Part shown: positions 36,757 to 47,234 of the stretch, in pieces | Numbering within the stretch: position 1 is the stretch's first letter | Layout: the number at the start of each line of letters is the position of its first letter | Assembly: GCF_030411955.1 (NCBI RefSeq) | Contig: NZ_JASNRA010000001.1 | Span: 434,001-498,000, forward strand | Reading direction: 5' to 3' | Source: Massilia sp. YIM B02443 | GTDB lineage: Bacteria; Pseudomonadota; Gammaproteobacteria; Burkholderiales; Burkholderiaceae_D | DNA length: 64,000 bases | Position numbers and translations under genes: made by a program | The notes under the pieces: generated by a model | What the model saw: only the letters and a program-made list of their open reading frames with translations | The model's database searches: none | Told to the model about the DNA's origin: nothing

Positions 36757-37865
36757 GCCGCGCTTCCGGGTTGGCGGCGCGGCAGCGTGACGTTGAACGT
36801 GGTTCCGGAGACGGTGTCCGAGGTCACCTCGATGCGCCCGCCATGGGCGTGGACGATCTCGCGCGAGATGAACAGGCCGATGCCCAGGCTGGTGCGTTCC
36901 GACGCCGCCATCGGCACCGTGCCCGCGATGCGCACCAGGGGATCGAAGATGCCCGCCAGCGCATCGGCCGGGATCGGCGCGCCGCGGTTGTTGATGGCGA
37001 CGCCGATGTCGCCGGTGCCCGGCGTCATGCGGATCGTGACCGGAAAGTCGGATGCGCCGTACTGGATGGCGTTGCCGACCAGATTCGACAGCATCTGGGC
37101 GATGCGCTGCTCATCGAAATGCGCTTCCAGCATGGCCGGGGCGTGCAGGTCGATCTGCATTTCGGGATGCGACGTGCGCAGTTCGTTGACCACCTCTTCG
37201 CATACCTTGACCAGGTTGCCTTCGCGCGGGCGGATCGGGATGCCCGGCCCCAGGTGGGTACGGGTAAAGTCGATCAGGTCGCATACCAGCTTGTTCATGC
37301 GCTTGGCGCTGTTGAAGATGCGGGTGGCGACGAGGATGTACCTGGGCGGTATGTCGACCGCCTCCATGATGAAGTTCGAGCCCGTGACCACGGTGCCCAG
37401 CGGATTGCGCAAGTCATGCCCCAGTATGGCCAGGAACATGTTCTGCGAGCGCTTGACCATGGTTTCATAGCGCGCCACCGACTCGGCCAGCGCCTGGTCG
37501 ACCGCTTCGTTGAAGCGGGTTACGTCGGCCATGTCGTCGGCATGGTTGTCCGGGTGGTTGGCGGTCCACAGCGTCAGCACGCTGGTGCGCAGGGCGCGGT
37601 ATTCCGACACCAGCTGCACCACGGTGTAGCCCGATTGCAGCCGTGCCTCGGCATGGACCTCGGCCGCCGTGTCGGCTTCGGCGGGCGCCGCCCGGCCCTG
37701 CGCCTTGGCGCTGCGTTCGCTGGCGGTTTGCGGCGTGTCGAGGTCGGCGGCGAACACCTGCAGCATTTGCTGCGCATGGTCGCGCAATGCGGTGTCATCC
37801 ATCGTCAATGCGGGCGGCTCGATGGTGCGGGCGAAATCCTCCCACGCCTGCATGATCGGTTCCAT
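36753..37865 (-). CDS. Soluble sensor histidine kinase with RsbRD-like N-terminus
   Basis: 370 residues, no membrane segments. The N-terminal 130 residues are helical (VVQLVSEYRALRTSVLTLW) and resemble the RsbRD-type input region found on some kinases. HisKA carries the phospho-His in FLAILGHDLRNPLGTVV. HATPase motifs are LSNLVGNAIQYG, VAINNRGAPIPA and LGIGLFISREIVHAHGGRI. It overlaps the single-domain response regulator gene downstream, forming a pair. The start could also be the ATG four codons later. Confidence 0.9.
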   Translation of the reverse strand: MEPIMQAWEDFARTIEPPALTMDDTALRDHAQQMLQVFAADLDTPQTASERSAKAQGRAAPAEADTAAEVHAEARLQSGYTVVQLVSEYRALRTSVLTLWTANHPDNHADDMADVTRFNEAVDQALAESVARYETMVKRSQNMFLAILGHDLRNPLGTVVTGSNFIMEAVDIPPRYILVATRIFNSAKRMNKLVCDLIDFTRTHLGPGIPIRPREGNLVKVCEEVVNELRTSHPEMQIDLHAPAMLEAHFDEQRIAQMLSNLVGNAIQYGASDFPVTIRMTPGTGDIGVAINNRGAPIPADALAGIFDPLVRIAGTVPMAASERTSLGIGLFISREIVHAHGGRIEVTSDTVSGTTFNVTLPRRQPGSAA

Positions 37866-38207
37866 ATTAGCGCGGATGAATTCGCTTAAGCGATGTGGTT
37901 TCAGTAGGTATCCCTCATTGATGTCGACGATGCGAGCGTCGCATTTCGTCCTTCATGATAACAGTCGTTACCTGGAATCCATGAAAATCAATAAAAATAA
38001 TAAATACGGAAATAAATCGAGAAATGATTAGGTGATTGAGGGGAAACCCTGTATCGTTCCTCTCGCACTACATCAAGTCCTTGTTCTTGCTGGCTTTTTC
38101 TCCTGATGCCTTTTACGGCAATCCTGTTTGATTTCCTCTTGTTACTTCCCTTCTTGGTCGATGTGCGCTTTCGGCAATTTTGCCCGCTTCAATAAAAGGA
38201 ACAGACA
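37866..38207 (+). promoter_or_regulatory. Intergenic region and long leader of the cold-shock gene
   Basis: 342 bases without a credible gene. The stretch at about 37970-38035 is strongly A+T-rich, unlike its surroundings. The 170 bases before the cold-shock ATG are pyrimidine-rich, which fits the long structured 5' leaders of csp mRNAs. AGGAA precedes the ATG. The promoter is not clear to me. Confidence 0.5.
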
Positions 38208-38417
38208 ATGACTACTCAAACCGGCACCGTCAAATGGTTCAACGATTCAAAAGGCTTCGGCTTTATCACGCCTGACGCGGGCGGCGGCGACCTGTTCGCC
38301 CATTTCCAGGACATCCAATCCGCGGGATTCAAAAGCCTGGCCGAAAACCAGCGCGTTTCATTCGTGCGTTCGACCGGCCCCAAAGGCGAAAAAGCGGGCG
38401 ATATCCGCGCGATCTGA
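38208..38417 (+). CDS. Cold-shock domain protein (CspA family)
   Basis: A 69-residue single-stranded nucleic acid binding protein that melts RNA structure. It starts [20 protein letters not shown], including RNP1 (KGFGFI); RNP2 is DLFAHF, with Ala where Val is usual. Its length is typical. A strong terminator lies at 38482-38509. The long leader suggests post-transcriptional control. The specific paralogue cannot be assigned. Confidence 0.96.
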   Translation: MTTQTGTVKWFNDSKGFGFITPDAGGGDLFAHFQDIQSAGFKSLAENQRVSFVRSTGPKGEKAGDIRAI

Positions 38418-38481
38418 ACGCCAGGTCGATGTGCCGGCGCGCACCGCGCAGATAGCGCGGGCGAGGTCGGCCCGGCAATGG

Positions 38482-38509
38482 AAAAAGCCCGCCATCCGGC
38501 GGGCTTTTT
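38482..38509. terminator. Bidirectional terminator between csp and the SMP-30 gene
   Basis: A 12-bp perfect stem (AAAAAGCCCGCC with GGCGGGCTTTTT) and a four-base loop, with A-run and T-run on the two sides. It serves the convergent cold-shock and lactonase genes. Confidence 0.92.
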
Positions 38510-38537
38510 GCGTTGGGGCCAGCTGGCCGGCGCCGGT

Positions 38538-39434
38538 TCAGATCCGGTATTCCGGCTCTTCGCGCCCGGCCACGTCGACCCGCAGCGCCAGCACCTTGCC
38601 GGTATGCGGATACCGCGCGATCTCTTCCTCCGAGCGACCATGGCTGGCGCTGGTGATGTACAGCGTGCGCAAGTCCGGGCCGCCGAAGCAGATCGAGGTC
38701 GGGCACTTCACCGGCAGTTTGATTTCGCGGTCGATGCGTCCGTCCGGCGCGATGCGCAGCACGCGCGCACCTTCGAACATCGCCACCCAGTACATGCCTT
38801 CCGAATCCATGGTCGCGCCGTCCGGGCGGCCGCCATAGTCGGCCGCCTTCTTGTCGCTCGGGAAGGTGAGGATGGTGCGGCGGTTGGATTGCTCGCCCGT
38901 GGCCGGGTCGTAGTCGTAGCAGTCGATGCGGTGGGTGGTGGTGTCGGCGTGGTACATGGTGCGCCCGTCCAGGCTCCAGGCCAGGCCGTTCGAGTTGGTC
39001 ATGCCGCCGCGCCAGGCGCAGCGCAGCTGGTCCTTGTCGAGCACGTACATCTCGGCGGCCGGCTGGTCGCGCGGCTCGTACATGGTGCCGATCCAGAAGC
39101 GGCCGGCCGGGTCGACGCGGCCGTCGTTGAAGCGCACCTTGCTGGTGTCGTAGGGGGCATCCGCGATCGGGGTTTCCGAACCGTCGGTGGTGTTCAGGCG
39201 CAGCAAGCCGTTGCGGGTGGCCACCACCAGGCAGTTGTTGTCGTCGATCGCCAGCGCCGACGGCTCCGAGCCCATCTTCCACGAGCTGAACTTGCCGCTT
39301 GCCGCGTGCAGGCGGTTGACGGTCAGGCCGTCGATGTCGACCCAGTACAGCGCCGACTCGACTTCGTGCCAGATCGCCGATTCGCCGACCAGCATCGGCG
39401 CGTCGTGGACTACTTCAAATTTTTCGGTTGCCAT
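38538..39434 (-). CDS. SMP-30/gluconolactonase-family sugar lactonase
   Basis: A 298-residue six-bladed beta-propeller of the SMP-30 family. Typical elements are GESAIWHEVESALYWVDIDG, KVRFNDGRVDPAGRFWIGTM, TNSNGLAWSLDGRTMYHADT and RPDGATMDSEGMYWVAMFEG; the Glu, Asn and Asp metal ligands appear kept. Such enzymes open sugar lactones. It lies 20 bp past pgi among Entner-Doudoroff genes, so 6-phosphogluconolactone or gluconolactone is a likely substrate, but the substrate is inferred. There is no signal peptide. Confidence 0.88.
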   Translation of the reverse strand: MATEKFEVVHDAPMLVGESAIWHEVESALYWVDIDGLTVNRLHAASGKFSSWKMGSEPSALAIDDNNCLVVATRNGLLRLNTTDGSETPIADAPYDTSKVRFNDGRVDPAGRFWIGTMYEPRDQPAAEMYVLDKDQLRCAWRGGMTNSNGLAWSLDGRTMYHADTTTHRIDCYDYDPATGEQSNRRTILTFPSDKKAADYGGRPDGATMDSEGMYWVAMFEGARVLRIAPDGRIDREIKLPVKCPTSICFGGPDLRTLYITSASHGRSEEEIARYPHTGKVLALRVDVAGREEPEYRI

Positions 39435-39454
39435 AATGAGGTAGAAAGTAGAGT

Positions 39455-41098
39455 TCAGACGGCCGCTTTGGCGCGCGCGATCAGGCCGTTGGTCGAGCTG
39501 TCGTGATTGGCCGGTTGCGGCTCGCCCGCCAGCTCGGCCTCGATCTTCTTGGCCAGCACCTTGCCCAGCTCCACGCCCCACTGGTCGAAGCTGTTCACGT
39601 TCCACAGCACGCCCTGCACGAAGGTCTTGTGTTCGTACAGCGCGATCAGGGCGCCCAGCGTCGATGGGGTCAGGCGCTCCATCAGGATGGTGTTGCTCGG
39701 ACGGTTGCCCGGGAAGGTCTTGTGCGGCGTCAGGCGCTCGACTTCCTGCGCCGGCAAGCCCTGGCCCTGCAGGTCGGCGCGCACTTCGTCCGCGGTCTTG
39801 CCCTTCATGAAGGCTTCCGACTGCGCGAAGCAGTTGGCCAGCAGCGCGGTGTGGTGGTTGTCCATCTCGTGCGCCGGGCGCAGGGCGGCGATGAAGTCCA
39901 TCGGCGTCACGTCGGTGCCCTGGTGCAGCAGCTGGAAGTAGGCGTGCTGGCCGTTGGTGCCGCACTCGCCCCAGATCGCCGGGCAGGTCGGGGTGTCCAC
40001 GGGCTCGCCGTCGCGCGTCACGCGCTTGCCGTTGCTTTCCATGTCGAGCTGCTGAAGGTAGGCCGGGAAGCGGTTCAGGTCCTGGTGATATGGCGCGATC
40101 GACACCGAGGCGCAGCCCAGGAACTGGCGGTTCCAGAAGCCGACCAGCGCCAGCAGGACCGGCAGGTTTTCTTCGAGCGGCGCGCTGCGGAAGTGCTCAT
40201 CGAGCTCGTGCGCGCCAGCGAGGAAGTCGCTGAAGTAGCCGAAGCCGACGGCTAGCGCCACCGGCAGACCGATCGCCGACCACACCGAATAACGGCCGCC
40301 GACCCAGTCCCAGAACGGGAACATATTCGCCGGGTCGATGCCGAACTGCTTGATCGCCTCGGTATTGGTCGAGACGGCAACGAAGTGCCTGGCCAGCGCT
40401 TCTTCGGAAGCGCTCTGCAGGAACCAGGCGCGCGCGGTCTGCGCGTTCATCATGGTCTCGGCGGTGGTGAAGGTCTTGGAGGCCACGATGAACAGCGTGG
40501 TTTCCGGATCGACCTGGCTCAGCGCCGCATCCATGTCGTGGCCGTCGACGTTCGACACGAAGTGCATGCGCAGGCGCGGATGGGCGTAGTGGCGCAGCGC
40601 CAGCACCACCATCTTCGGACCCAGGTCCGAGCCGCCGATGCCGATGTTGACGATGTCGGTGATCGGCTTGCCGGTATGGCCGAGCCAGTCGCCGCTGCGC
40701 ACGGCGTCGGTGAAGGTCTTTACACGGTCGAGCACCGCGTGCACATCGGCGTTGACGTCCTGGCCGTCCACCGTCAGGGCCTTGCCGCGCGGGGCGCGCA
40801 GGGCGGTGTGCAGCACCGCGCGGTCCTCGGTGTTGTTGATGCGTTCGCCGGCGAACATGGCGTCGCGCCGGGCTTCGACGCCGCGCTCTTTGGCCAGCGC
40901 GACCAGCAGTTCAAGCGTGCGCCCGTCGAGGCGATTTTTTGAATAGTCTAGGAACAGGCCGGCGGCCTCGTTCGAGTAGCGCTCGAAGCGCTGCGGATCT
41001 TCCGCGAACAGATCGCGCATCTGCCAATTCGTGGCGGTGGCGGCGTGGTTGGCAAGTTCCTGGAAGCTGGCGGTAGAGGTCAGGGAAGGCTGGCGCAT
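39455..41098 (-). CDS. pgi: Glucose-6-phosphate isomerase
   Basis: Interconverts glucose-6-phosphate and fructose-6-phosphate. The 547-residue protein has the PGI signatures [32 protein letters not shown] and [14 protein letters not shown], and the C-terminal [16 protein letters not shown]. Full length. The promoter region is shared with divergent edd, and a predicted HexR site lies 63-79 bases before its start. Confidence 0.97.
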   Translation of the reverse strand: MRQPSLTSTASFQELANHAATATNWQMRDLFAEDPQRFERYSNEAAGLFLDYSKNRLDGRTLELLVALAKERGVEARRDAMFAGERINNTEDRAVLHTALRAPRGKALTVDGQDVNADVHAVLDRVKTFTDAVRSGDWLGHTGKPITDIVNIGIGGSDLGPKMVVLALRHYAHPRLRMHFVSNVDGHDMDAALSQVDPETTLFIVASKTFTTAETMMNAQTARAWFLQSASEEALARHFVAVSTNTEAIKQFGIDPANMFPFWDWVGGRYSVWSAIGLPVALAVGFGYFSDFLAGAHELDEHFRSAPLEENLPVLLALVGFWNRQFLGCASVSIAPYHQDLNRFPAYLQQLDMESNGKRVTRDGEPVDTPTCPAIWGECGTNGQHAYFQLLHQGTDVTPMDFIAALRPAHEMDNHHTALLANCFAQSEAFMKGKTADEVRADLQGQGLPAQEVERLTPHKTFPGNRPSNTILMERLTPSTLGALIALYEHKTFVQGVLWNVNSFDQWGVELGKVLAKKIEAELAGEPQPANHDSSTNGLIARAKAAV

Positions 41099-41160
41099 GG
41101 AGTAGGGGTGCGTGGCACAATGTTAGCAATGGCAAGATTATCGAATAATACAAGCATCTG

Positions 41161-41177
41161 CGCGTAAATTCACTACA
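41161..41177. promoter_or_regulatory. Candidate HexR site before pgi
   Basis: CGCGTAAATTCACTACA; in the pgi direction TGTAGTGAATTTACGCG. It matches the zwf site at most positions of the GTAGTRAATTTAC core. It lies between pgi and edd, nearer to pgi. Confidence 0.6.
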
Positions 41178-41286
41178 TAATACAACGGAGCGCAGCCTGT
41201 TCCGTTTCCAACTGCGAACCGGTCCGTTCGAGCATCTGCCCAACAGTATCAGTGGAAACCAGCGCCAACAGCGCACGCATCCATTT

Positions 41287-41306
41287 TGTAGTAAAATTTC
41301 AGTACA
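41287..41306. promoter_or_regulatory. Candidate HexR site before edd
   Basis: TGTAGTAAAATTTCAGTACA, an imperfect palindrome (16 of 20 positions match its complement) sharing the TGTAGTRAA half-site with the zwf and pgi sites. It ends 20 bases before the edd start, a position suited to repression. Confidence 0.65.
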
Positions 41307-41326
41307 AAATTTTGGAAGGAATGAAC

Positions 41327-43242
<1,916 letters not shown>

Positions 43243-43246
<4 letters not shown>

Positions 43247-43878
43247 GCAACCCAATGACTTTACTTGACATCATGCGCTCGGCGAGCGTGATCCCCGTCA
43301 TCGCCATCGACGATCCGGAGCACGCCGTGCCATTGGCGAAGGCCCTGGTGGCCGGCGGTATCCGCGTGCTGGAAGTCACGCTGCGCACCGAACATGGCCT
43401 GGGCGCGATCCGCGCCATGAGCCAGGTCGAAGGCGCCATCGTCGGCGTCGGCACCCTGACCCAGCCGGAAGAATTCGCGGCTTCGCGCGATGCCGGCGCC
43501 GTGTTCGGCGTGTCGCCGGGCCTGACGCCTGCGCTGATCGAAGCGGCGAAAACCAGCGGCCTGCCGCTGCTGCCGGGCGTGATGACGCCGGGCGAAGTGA
43601 TGGCGGCGCGCGAGGCCGGCTTCCGCCAGCTGAAGCTGTTCCCGGCGGTGCCGGCGGGCGGCGTCGGCATGCTCAACGCGATCGGCGGTCCGCTGCCGGA
43701 CGTGACCTTCTGCCCGACCGGCGGCATCTCGATCGAGACCGCGCCCGCTTTCCTGGCCTGCAAGAACGTGGCCTGCGTGGGCGGCTCCTGGCTGACCCCG
43801 AAGGATGCGATCCAGGCCGGCGACTGGGGCCGCATCACCGAGCTGGCCAAAGCGGCTGCCGCGCTGCGCGCCGCGTGA
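43243..43878 (+). CDS. eda: KDPG/KHG aldolase
   Basis: Splits KDPG into pyruvate and glyceraldehyde-3-phosphate. The 211-residue protein has the catalytic Glu in [12 protein letters not shown] and the Schiff-base Lys in [14 protein letters not shown], and the phosphate site FCPTGGIS. It begins with GTG overlapping the edd stop codon (GTGA); an ATG at 43255 is an alternative. It is translationally coupled to edd. Confidence 0.95.
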
Positions 43879-43903
43879 TCTGATTCTTCATCCGATCCGC
43901 AGC

Positions 43904-44452
43904 ATGCGATCCCGGTTCCGTCCCTTGAGCGAAGCCGAGATCGCGCTGGCGTCGCTGCTGTTTCGCGACGCCATCGACTACCGCCGGGTACGCATCTACA
44001 ACCGGCGCTACATGCCGTTCCAGCCGCGTAACTGCGCGATGACTCCGAACGGCAATATCTACTTTCATCAGTCCTGTTTTCTCCCCGACTATGCGCGCGG
44101 CGATCCGCCGGCGATCCACTGGTTCATGCACGAGATGGTGCACGTCTGGCAGCACCAGCTGGGGTATCCGGTGCGCCTGCGCGGGATGTTCCGGATCGGG
44201 CTGTCGTACGGCTACACGCTGCATGAAGACGCCACGCTGGCCGACTACAATATGGAAGCGCAGGGCGATCTGCTGGCCGATTACTTCGTGCTCAAGCACC
44301 TGAAGAAGCCGGCGGCGATGCGCCAGCAGCGCTATCGCGACAGCCTGGCGCTGTACGAGCGGGTGCTGGCGCTGTTCCTGGCGCAGCCGGGCAACCGCGC
44401 CAACTTGCGGCGCGGGCCGGCGCGCACGCTGGGCGCGCTGCTGTCGGCCTAG
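43904..44452 (+). CDS. Small zincin-like protein with HExxH motif
   Basis: 182 residues, unknown function. It contains FMHEMVHVWQHQLGYPV, a zinc-metallopeptidase-type HExxH motif, preceded by AMTPNGNIYFHQSCFLPDYA. This resembles small proteins annotated as vgr-related or the eCIS-core/DUF4157-like group. A further acidic segment (YTLHEDATLADYNMEAQGDL) could supply the third ligand. There is no signal peptide and no secretion-system gene nearby. It starts 25 bp past eda and its 3' end overlaps the convergent M19 dipeptidase gene by four bases. Proteolytic activity is unproven. Confidence 0.65.
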   Translation: MRSRFRPLSEAEIALASLLFRDAIDYRRVRIYNRRYMPFQPRNCAMTPNGNIYFHQSCFLPDYARGDPPAIHWFMHEMVHVWQHQLGYPVRLRGMFRIGLSYGYTLHEDATLADYNMEAQGDLLADYFVLKHLKKPAAMRQQRYRDSLALYERVLALFLAQPGNRANLRRGPARTLGALLSA

Positions 44453-45648
44453 CGCCGCACGCTCGCCGCGCCTTGCTCGGCCGCCTGCAGCACGCGCAGC
44501 ATGTTCCCGCTCCACAGTTTGGCCAGGTCGTCGTCCGACATCCCCTCTGCCTTCAGGCGCGCCGTGACGCGCGGCAGTGCCGTGATGTCGTCCAGCCCCG
44601 GGAAACCGCCGCCGCCATCGAAATCGGCGCCCATGCACACGTGGTCGATCCCGGCCACTTTTACCAGATGCAGCACCGACGCGATGTACTGGTCGAAGCT
44701 CGTCGCCCACAGCGATTCCGTCTTGTCGAGCTCACGCCAGCGCGCGGTCAAGCGTGCCTGCTCCTCGCCCGTCATCTGCGCCATGTGTTCGGTCTGGCCG
44801 AACAACTGTTCGCGCTCGGGGCTCATGGTCAACGGGCTCAGATAGATCGTGCTGGCGCAGATCGCGCCGCCGCCGGCCGCCACCTTGCGGATGTGTTCAT
44901 CATCCAGGTTGCGCGGATGGTCGAAGCTGGTGCGCGAATTCGAGTGCGACAGCAGCAGCGGCGTGTTCGAGAGCGCCAGCATCTGGTCCAGCGTCGCATC
45001 CGACGCGTGGCTGGCGTCGATCACCATCCCGAGCCGGTTCATCTCGCGCACCCACTCCCGTCCCAACGGACTCAGTCCATTCCAGCGCGGCTTGTCGGTC
45101 GACGAATCGGCGAACTGGTTGTTGCTGCTGTGGACGATGCCGACCAGGCGCACGCCCTGGCGCTGGAACTCGGCCAGCGGCGCCACGCTTTCACCGAATG
45201 GATAACTGTTCTCGATGCTCTTGAAGGCGGCCAGTTTGCCGGCGGCGTTCAGGCGCAGCGCATCGTCGGCGCCCGTGGCGGCGCCAATGCGCGCGGGGTA
45301 GCGGGCGAGGGTGGTGTCGATCAACGCCGAACGCGCCAGCGCGTGCGTACGCGCGGCCGCATAGCCCTCCGGCGTCAGCGGCCCCTGCTCGGTGAAGATG
45401 GCGAAGAAGCCACCATCGAGATTACCGTCGGCCATGCGCGGCAGGTCGAGTTGGGCAATCTCGGTGGCGGGATCGTGGCGCGCGCCGAAGTCCCAGCCGG
45501 GACGGCCGAAGTGCATCGGCGTGTCCAGGTGTCCGTCGAGCGTGAGCAGCTGGCGGTGCAGCGGACCGACCGGCGCCGGTTGCGACGCGCAGCCGGCAAG
45601 CAGGAACAGGACGGCAATGGCGATGCGGCGGGGCTTGTTCAGACTCAT
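44449..45648 (-). CDS. M19 (renal dipeptidase-type) membrane dipeptidase
   Basis: 399 residues with a lipoprotein signal (IAVLFLLAGCASQ), so it probably sits in the periplasm. Zinc ligands match the M19 family: DGHLDTP, FKSIENSYPFGE (Glu), GIVHSSNNQF, DASHASD and SHSNSRTSFDHPRNLDDEHI; also HVCMGADFDGGGGFPGLDDI. M19 enzymes split dipeptides and often accept a D-residue at the C-terminal position. Last gene of the D-peptide operon; its start overlaps the preceding serine hydrolase by four bases. Confidence 0.93.
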   Translation of the reverse strand: MSLNKPRRIAIAVLFLLAGCASQPAPVGPLHRQLLTLDGHLDTPMHFGRPGWDFGARHDPATEIAQLDLPRMADGNLDGGFFAIFTEQGPLTPEGYAAARTHALARSALIDTTLARYPARIGAATGADDALRLNAAGKLAAFKSIENSYPFGESVAPLAEFQRQGVRLVGIVHSSNNQFADSSTDKPRWNGLSPLGREWVREMNRLGMVIDASHASDATLDQMLALSNTPLLLSHSNSRTSFDHPRNLDDEHIRKVAAGGGAICASTIYLSPLTMSPEREQLFGQTEHMAQMTGEEQARLTARWRELDKTESLWATSFDQYIASVLHLVKVAGIDHVCMGADFDGGGGFPGLDDITALPRVTARLKAEGMSDDDLAKLWSGNMLRVLQAAEQGAASVRR

Positions 45649-47222
45649 TCGGCAGCTTTCCTCGGCGTGAAGTTCAGGTCCGCATAATCCCAGCTGAAGT
45701 CGGCCAGCGGCGAGACCGGCTTGAGCGCGATCCGCTCCACCTTGCCGTCCTTGTCGAAGGCAAAGCTCAGGTACGCGGGTTCGAGCGCATTATCGTCGAA
45801 GCGCGCGATCCAGGTGTCGTATTGCCAATGCTCGAGCCGGCCCGCCATGCGAGGCGTCGACTTGAAGTCGACCCGCAATCCGTCGCCGCTCGAGACGATT
45901 TCGATGTCGCCGTACCAGGGATCGGCATAGGTGCCAGCCAGCGCGCGCCCCGGCACCGACGGCCCGGCGCGCACCGGATTGCGCTGGCTCGACTTGAGCA
46001 CGTCCAGTCCCTGCTTCACCTGCTGCGTCTTGAACGCCTGGAATTTCGAAGGCCAGTCGGCGGCCGGCAAACCGAGGTAATGATCGGCCAGCTCGTACAT
46101 CAACCCGCGCACCAGTTCACCGTCTTCGCTGTTGACCGTGATGGCGAACGCCACCTTCTTCTCGGGCAGCACCACGATCGCGGTCTTGAAGCCGAACACC
46201 GCGCCGCCGTGCCACACCATGCGCGCGCCTCGGTAGTCGACGATGTCCCAGCCCAGGCCATAGTTCGAGAACTGCGACTGCATCAGTTTCAGGTCTAGCG
46301 GCATCTCGTCGGCCGGCATGGTCATGGCCGGGGTCCACATCTGGGCGTGGGTGGCGGCGCTGAACACGCGCTTGCCCTCGGGCGTGGCGCCGGCGCCGAG
46401 CAGCAGCTGCAGCCAGCGCGCCAGGTCGTTGGCGCTGCTGGCCACGCCGCCGGCCGGCGCGGCGTTGCGTCCCAGGTCGTCGCGCTCGTCCAGCCGCTCC
46501 TGCCTTCCGGCGCCGCGCAGGCCGCCGTCCATGCGCGCGTGTGGATACGCACGGTTCACGGTGGCGAAGTTGTCGACGTTGTCGGTGGTCGAGACGCGCA
46601 TGCCGGCCGGGCGCAGCACGTGCTCGCGCGTGTAGTCTTCCCAGCGCTGGCCGCCGACGGTCTCGATCAGCTGGCCGGCCACCACGTACATCAGGTTCGA
46701 GTACGCAAAGGTGCTGCGAAAACTGGTCTCCGGCTTCAGGTAGCGCACCCGGCGCACCACCTCCGCGCGCGGCACGCTGCTGCGCGGGACGAACAGCAGG
46801 TCGCCCGCGCCCATGCCAAGGCCGCTGCGGTGCACCAGCAGGTCGCGGATGGTGATCTCGCGCGTCACCCACGGGTCGTACATCTGGAAGCCGGGCAGGT
46901 GATCGACCACGCGGTCGTCCCACTTGATTTTTCCTGCATCGACCAGCGTGGCCAGCGCCGCCACCGTCATCGCTTTCGAGCTCGATCCGATCGGGAACAG
47001 GGTGTCGCCGTCGACCCGTTCGCGCGCATCCAGCTGGCGCACGCCGAAGCCGCGCGCCAGCGTCGTCTTGCCGTCTTCGACGATGGCGATCGCCATGCCG
47101 GGCGTGCCAATGCGTGCGCGTAGCTGTTCGGCGCGCGCTTCGAAGCCGCGCGGCGGCGCGGCCAGCGCGGGGACGGCCAGCGCCACTGTCAGCGCCAGGA
47201 CGGTAATGGGAGCAATTCGCAT
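45645..47222 (-). CDS. Secreted serine hydrolase (class C beta-lactamase fold)
   Basis: 525 residues with a cleavable signal (ITVLALTVALAVPALAAP). Catalytic motifs of the AmpC/D-aminopeptidase family are present: SSSK (about residue 79), YSN in FAYSNLMYVVAG, and HGG in VWHGGAVFGFKTA. The C-terminal region after about residue 400 is a small beta domain like DUF3471. Members include esterases, D-aminopeptidases and DD-peptidases. In this operon a D-peptide hydrolase is the best guess. It lies 12 bp past dgcN and overlaps the M19 gene. Confidence 0.92.
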   Translation of the reverse strand: MRIAPITVLALTVALAVPALAAPPRGFEARAEQLRARIGTPGMAIAIVEDGKTTLARGFGVRQLDARERVDGDTLFPIGSSSKAMTVAALATLVDAGKIKWDDRVVDHLPGFQMYDPWVTREITIRDLLVHRSGLGMGAGDLLFVPRSSVPRAEVVRRVRYLKPETSFRSTFAYSNLMYVVAGQLIETVGGQRWEDYTREHVLRPAGMRVSTTDNVDNFATVNRAYPHARMDGGLRGAGRQERLDERDDLGRNAAPAGGVASSANDLARWLQLLLGAGATPEGKRVFSAATHAQMWTPAMTMPADEMPLDLKLMQSQFSNYGLGWDIVDYRGARMVWHGGAVFGFKTAIVVLPEKKVAFAITVNSEDGELVRGLMYELADHYLGLPAADWPSKFQAFKTQQVKQGLDVLKSSQRNPVRAGPSVPGRALAGTYADPWYGDIEIVSSGDGLRVDFKSTPRMAGRLEHWQYDTWIARFDDNALEPAYLSFAFDKDGKVERIALKPVSPLADFSWDYADLNFTPRKAAE

Positions 47223-47234
47223 GGGTTCTCCAGT

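Noticed and set aside
37970-38035. Small gene in the A+T-rich patch before csp
   Set aside because: No ribosome site and no coding pattern; the region fits a promoter or leader.
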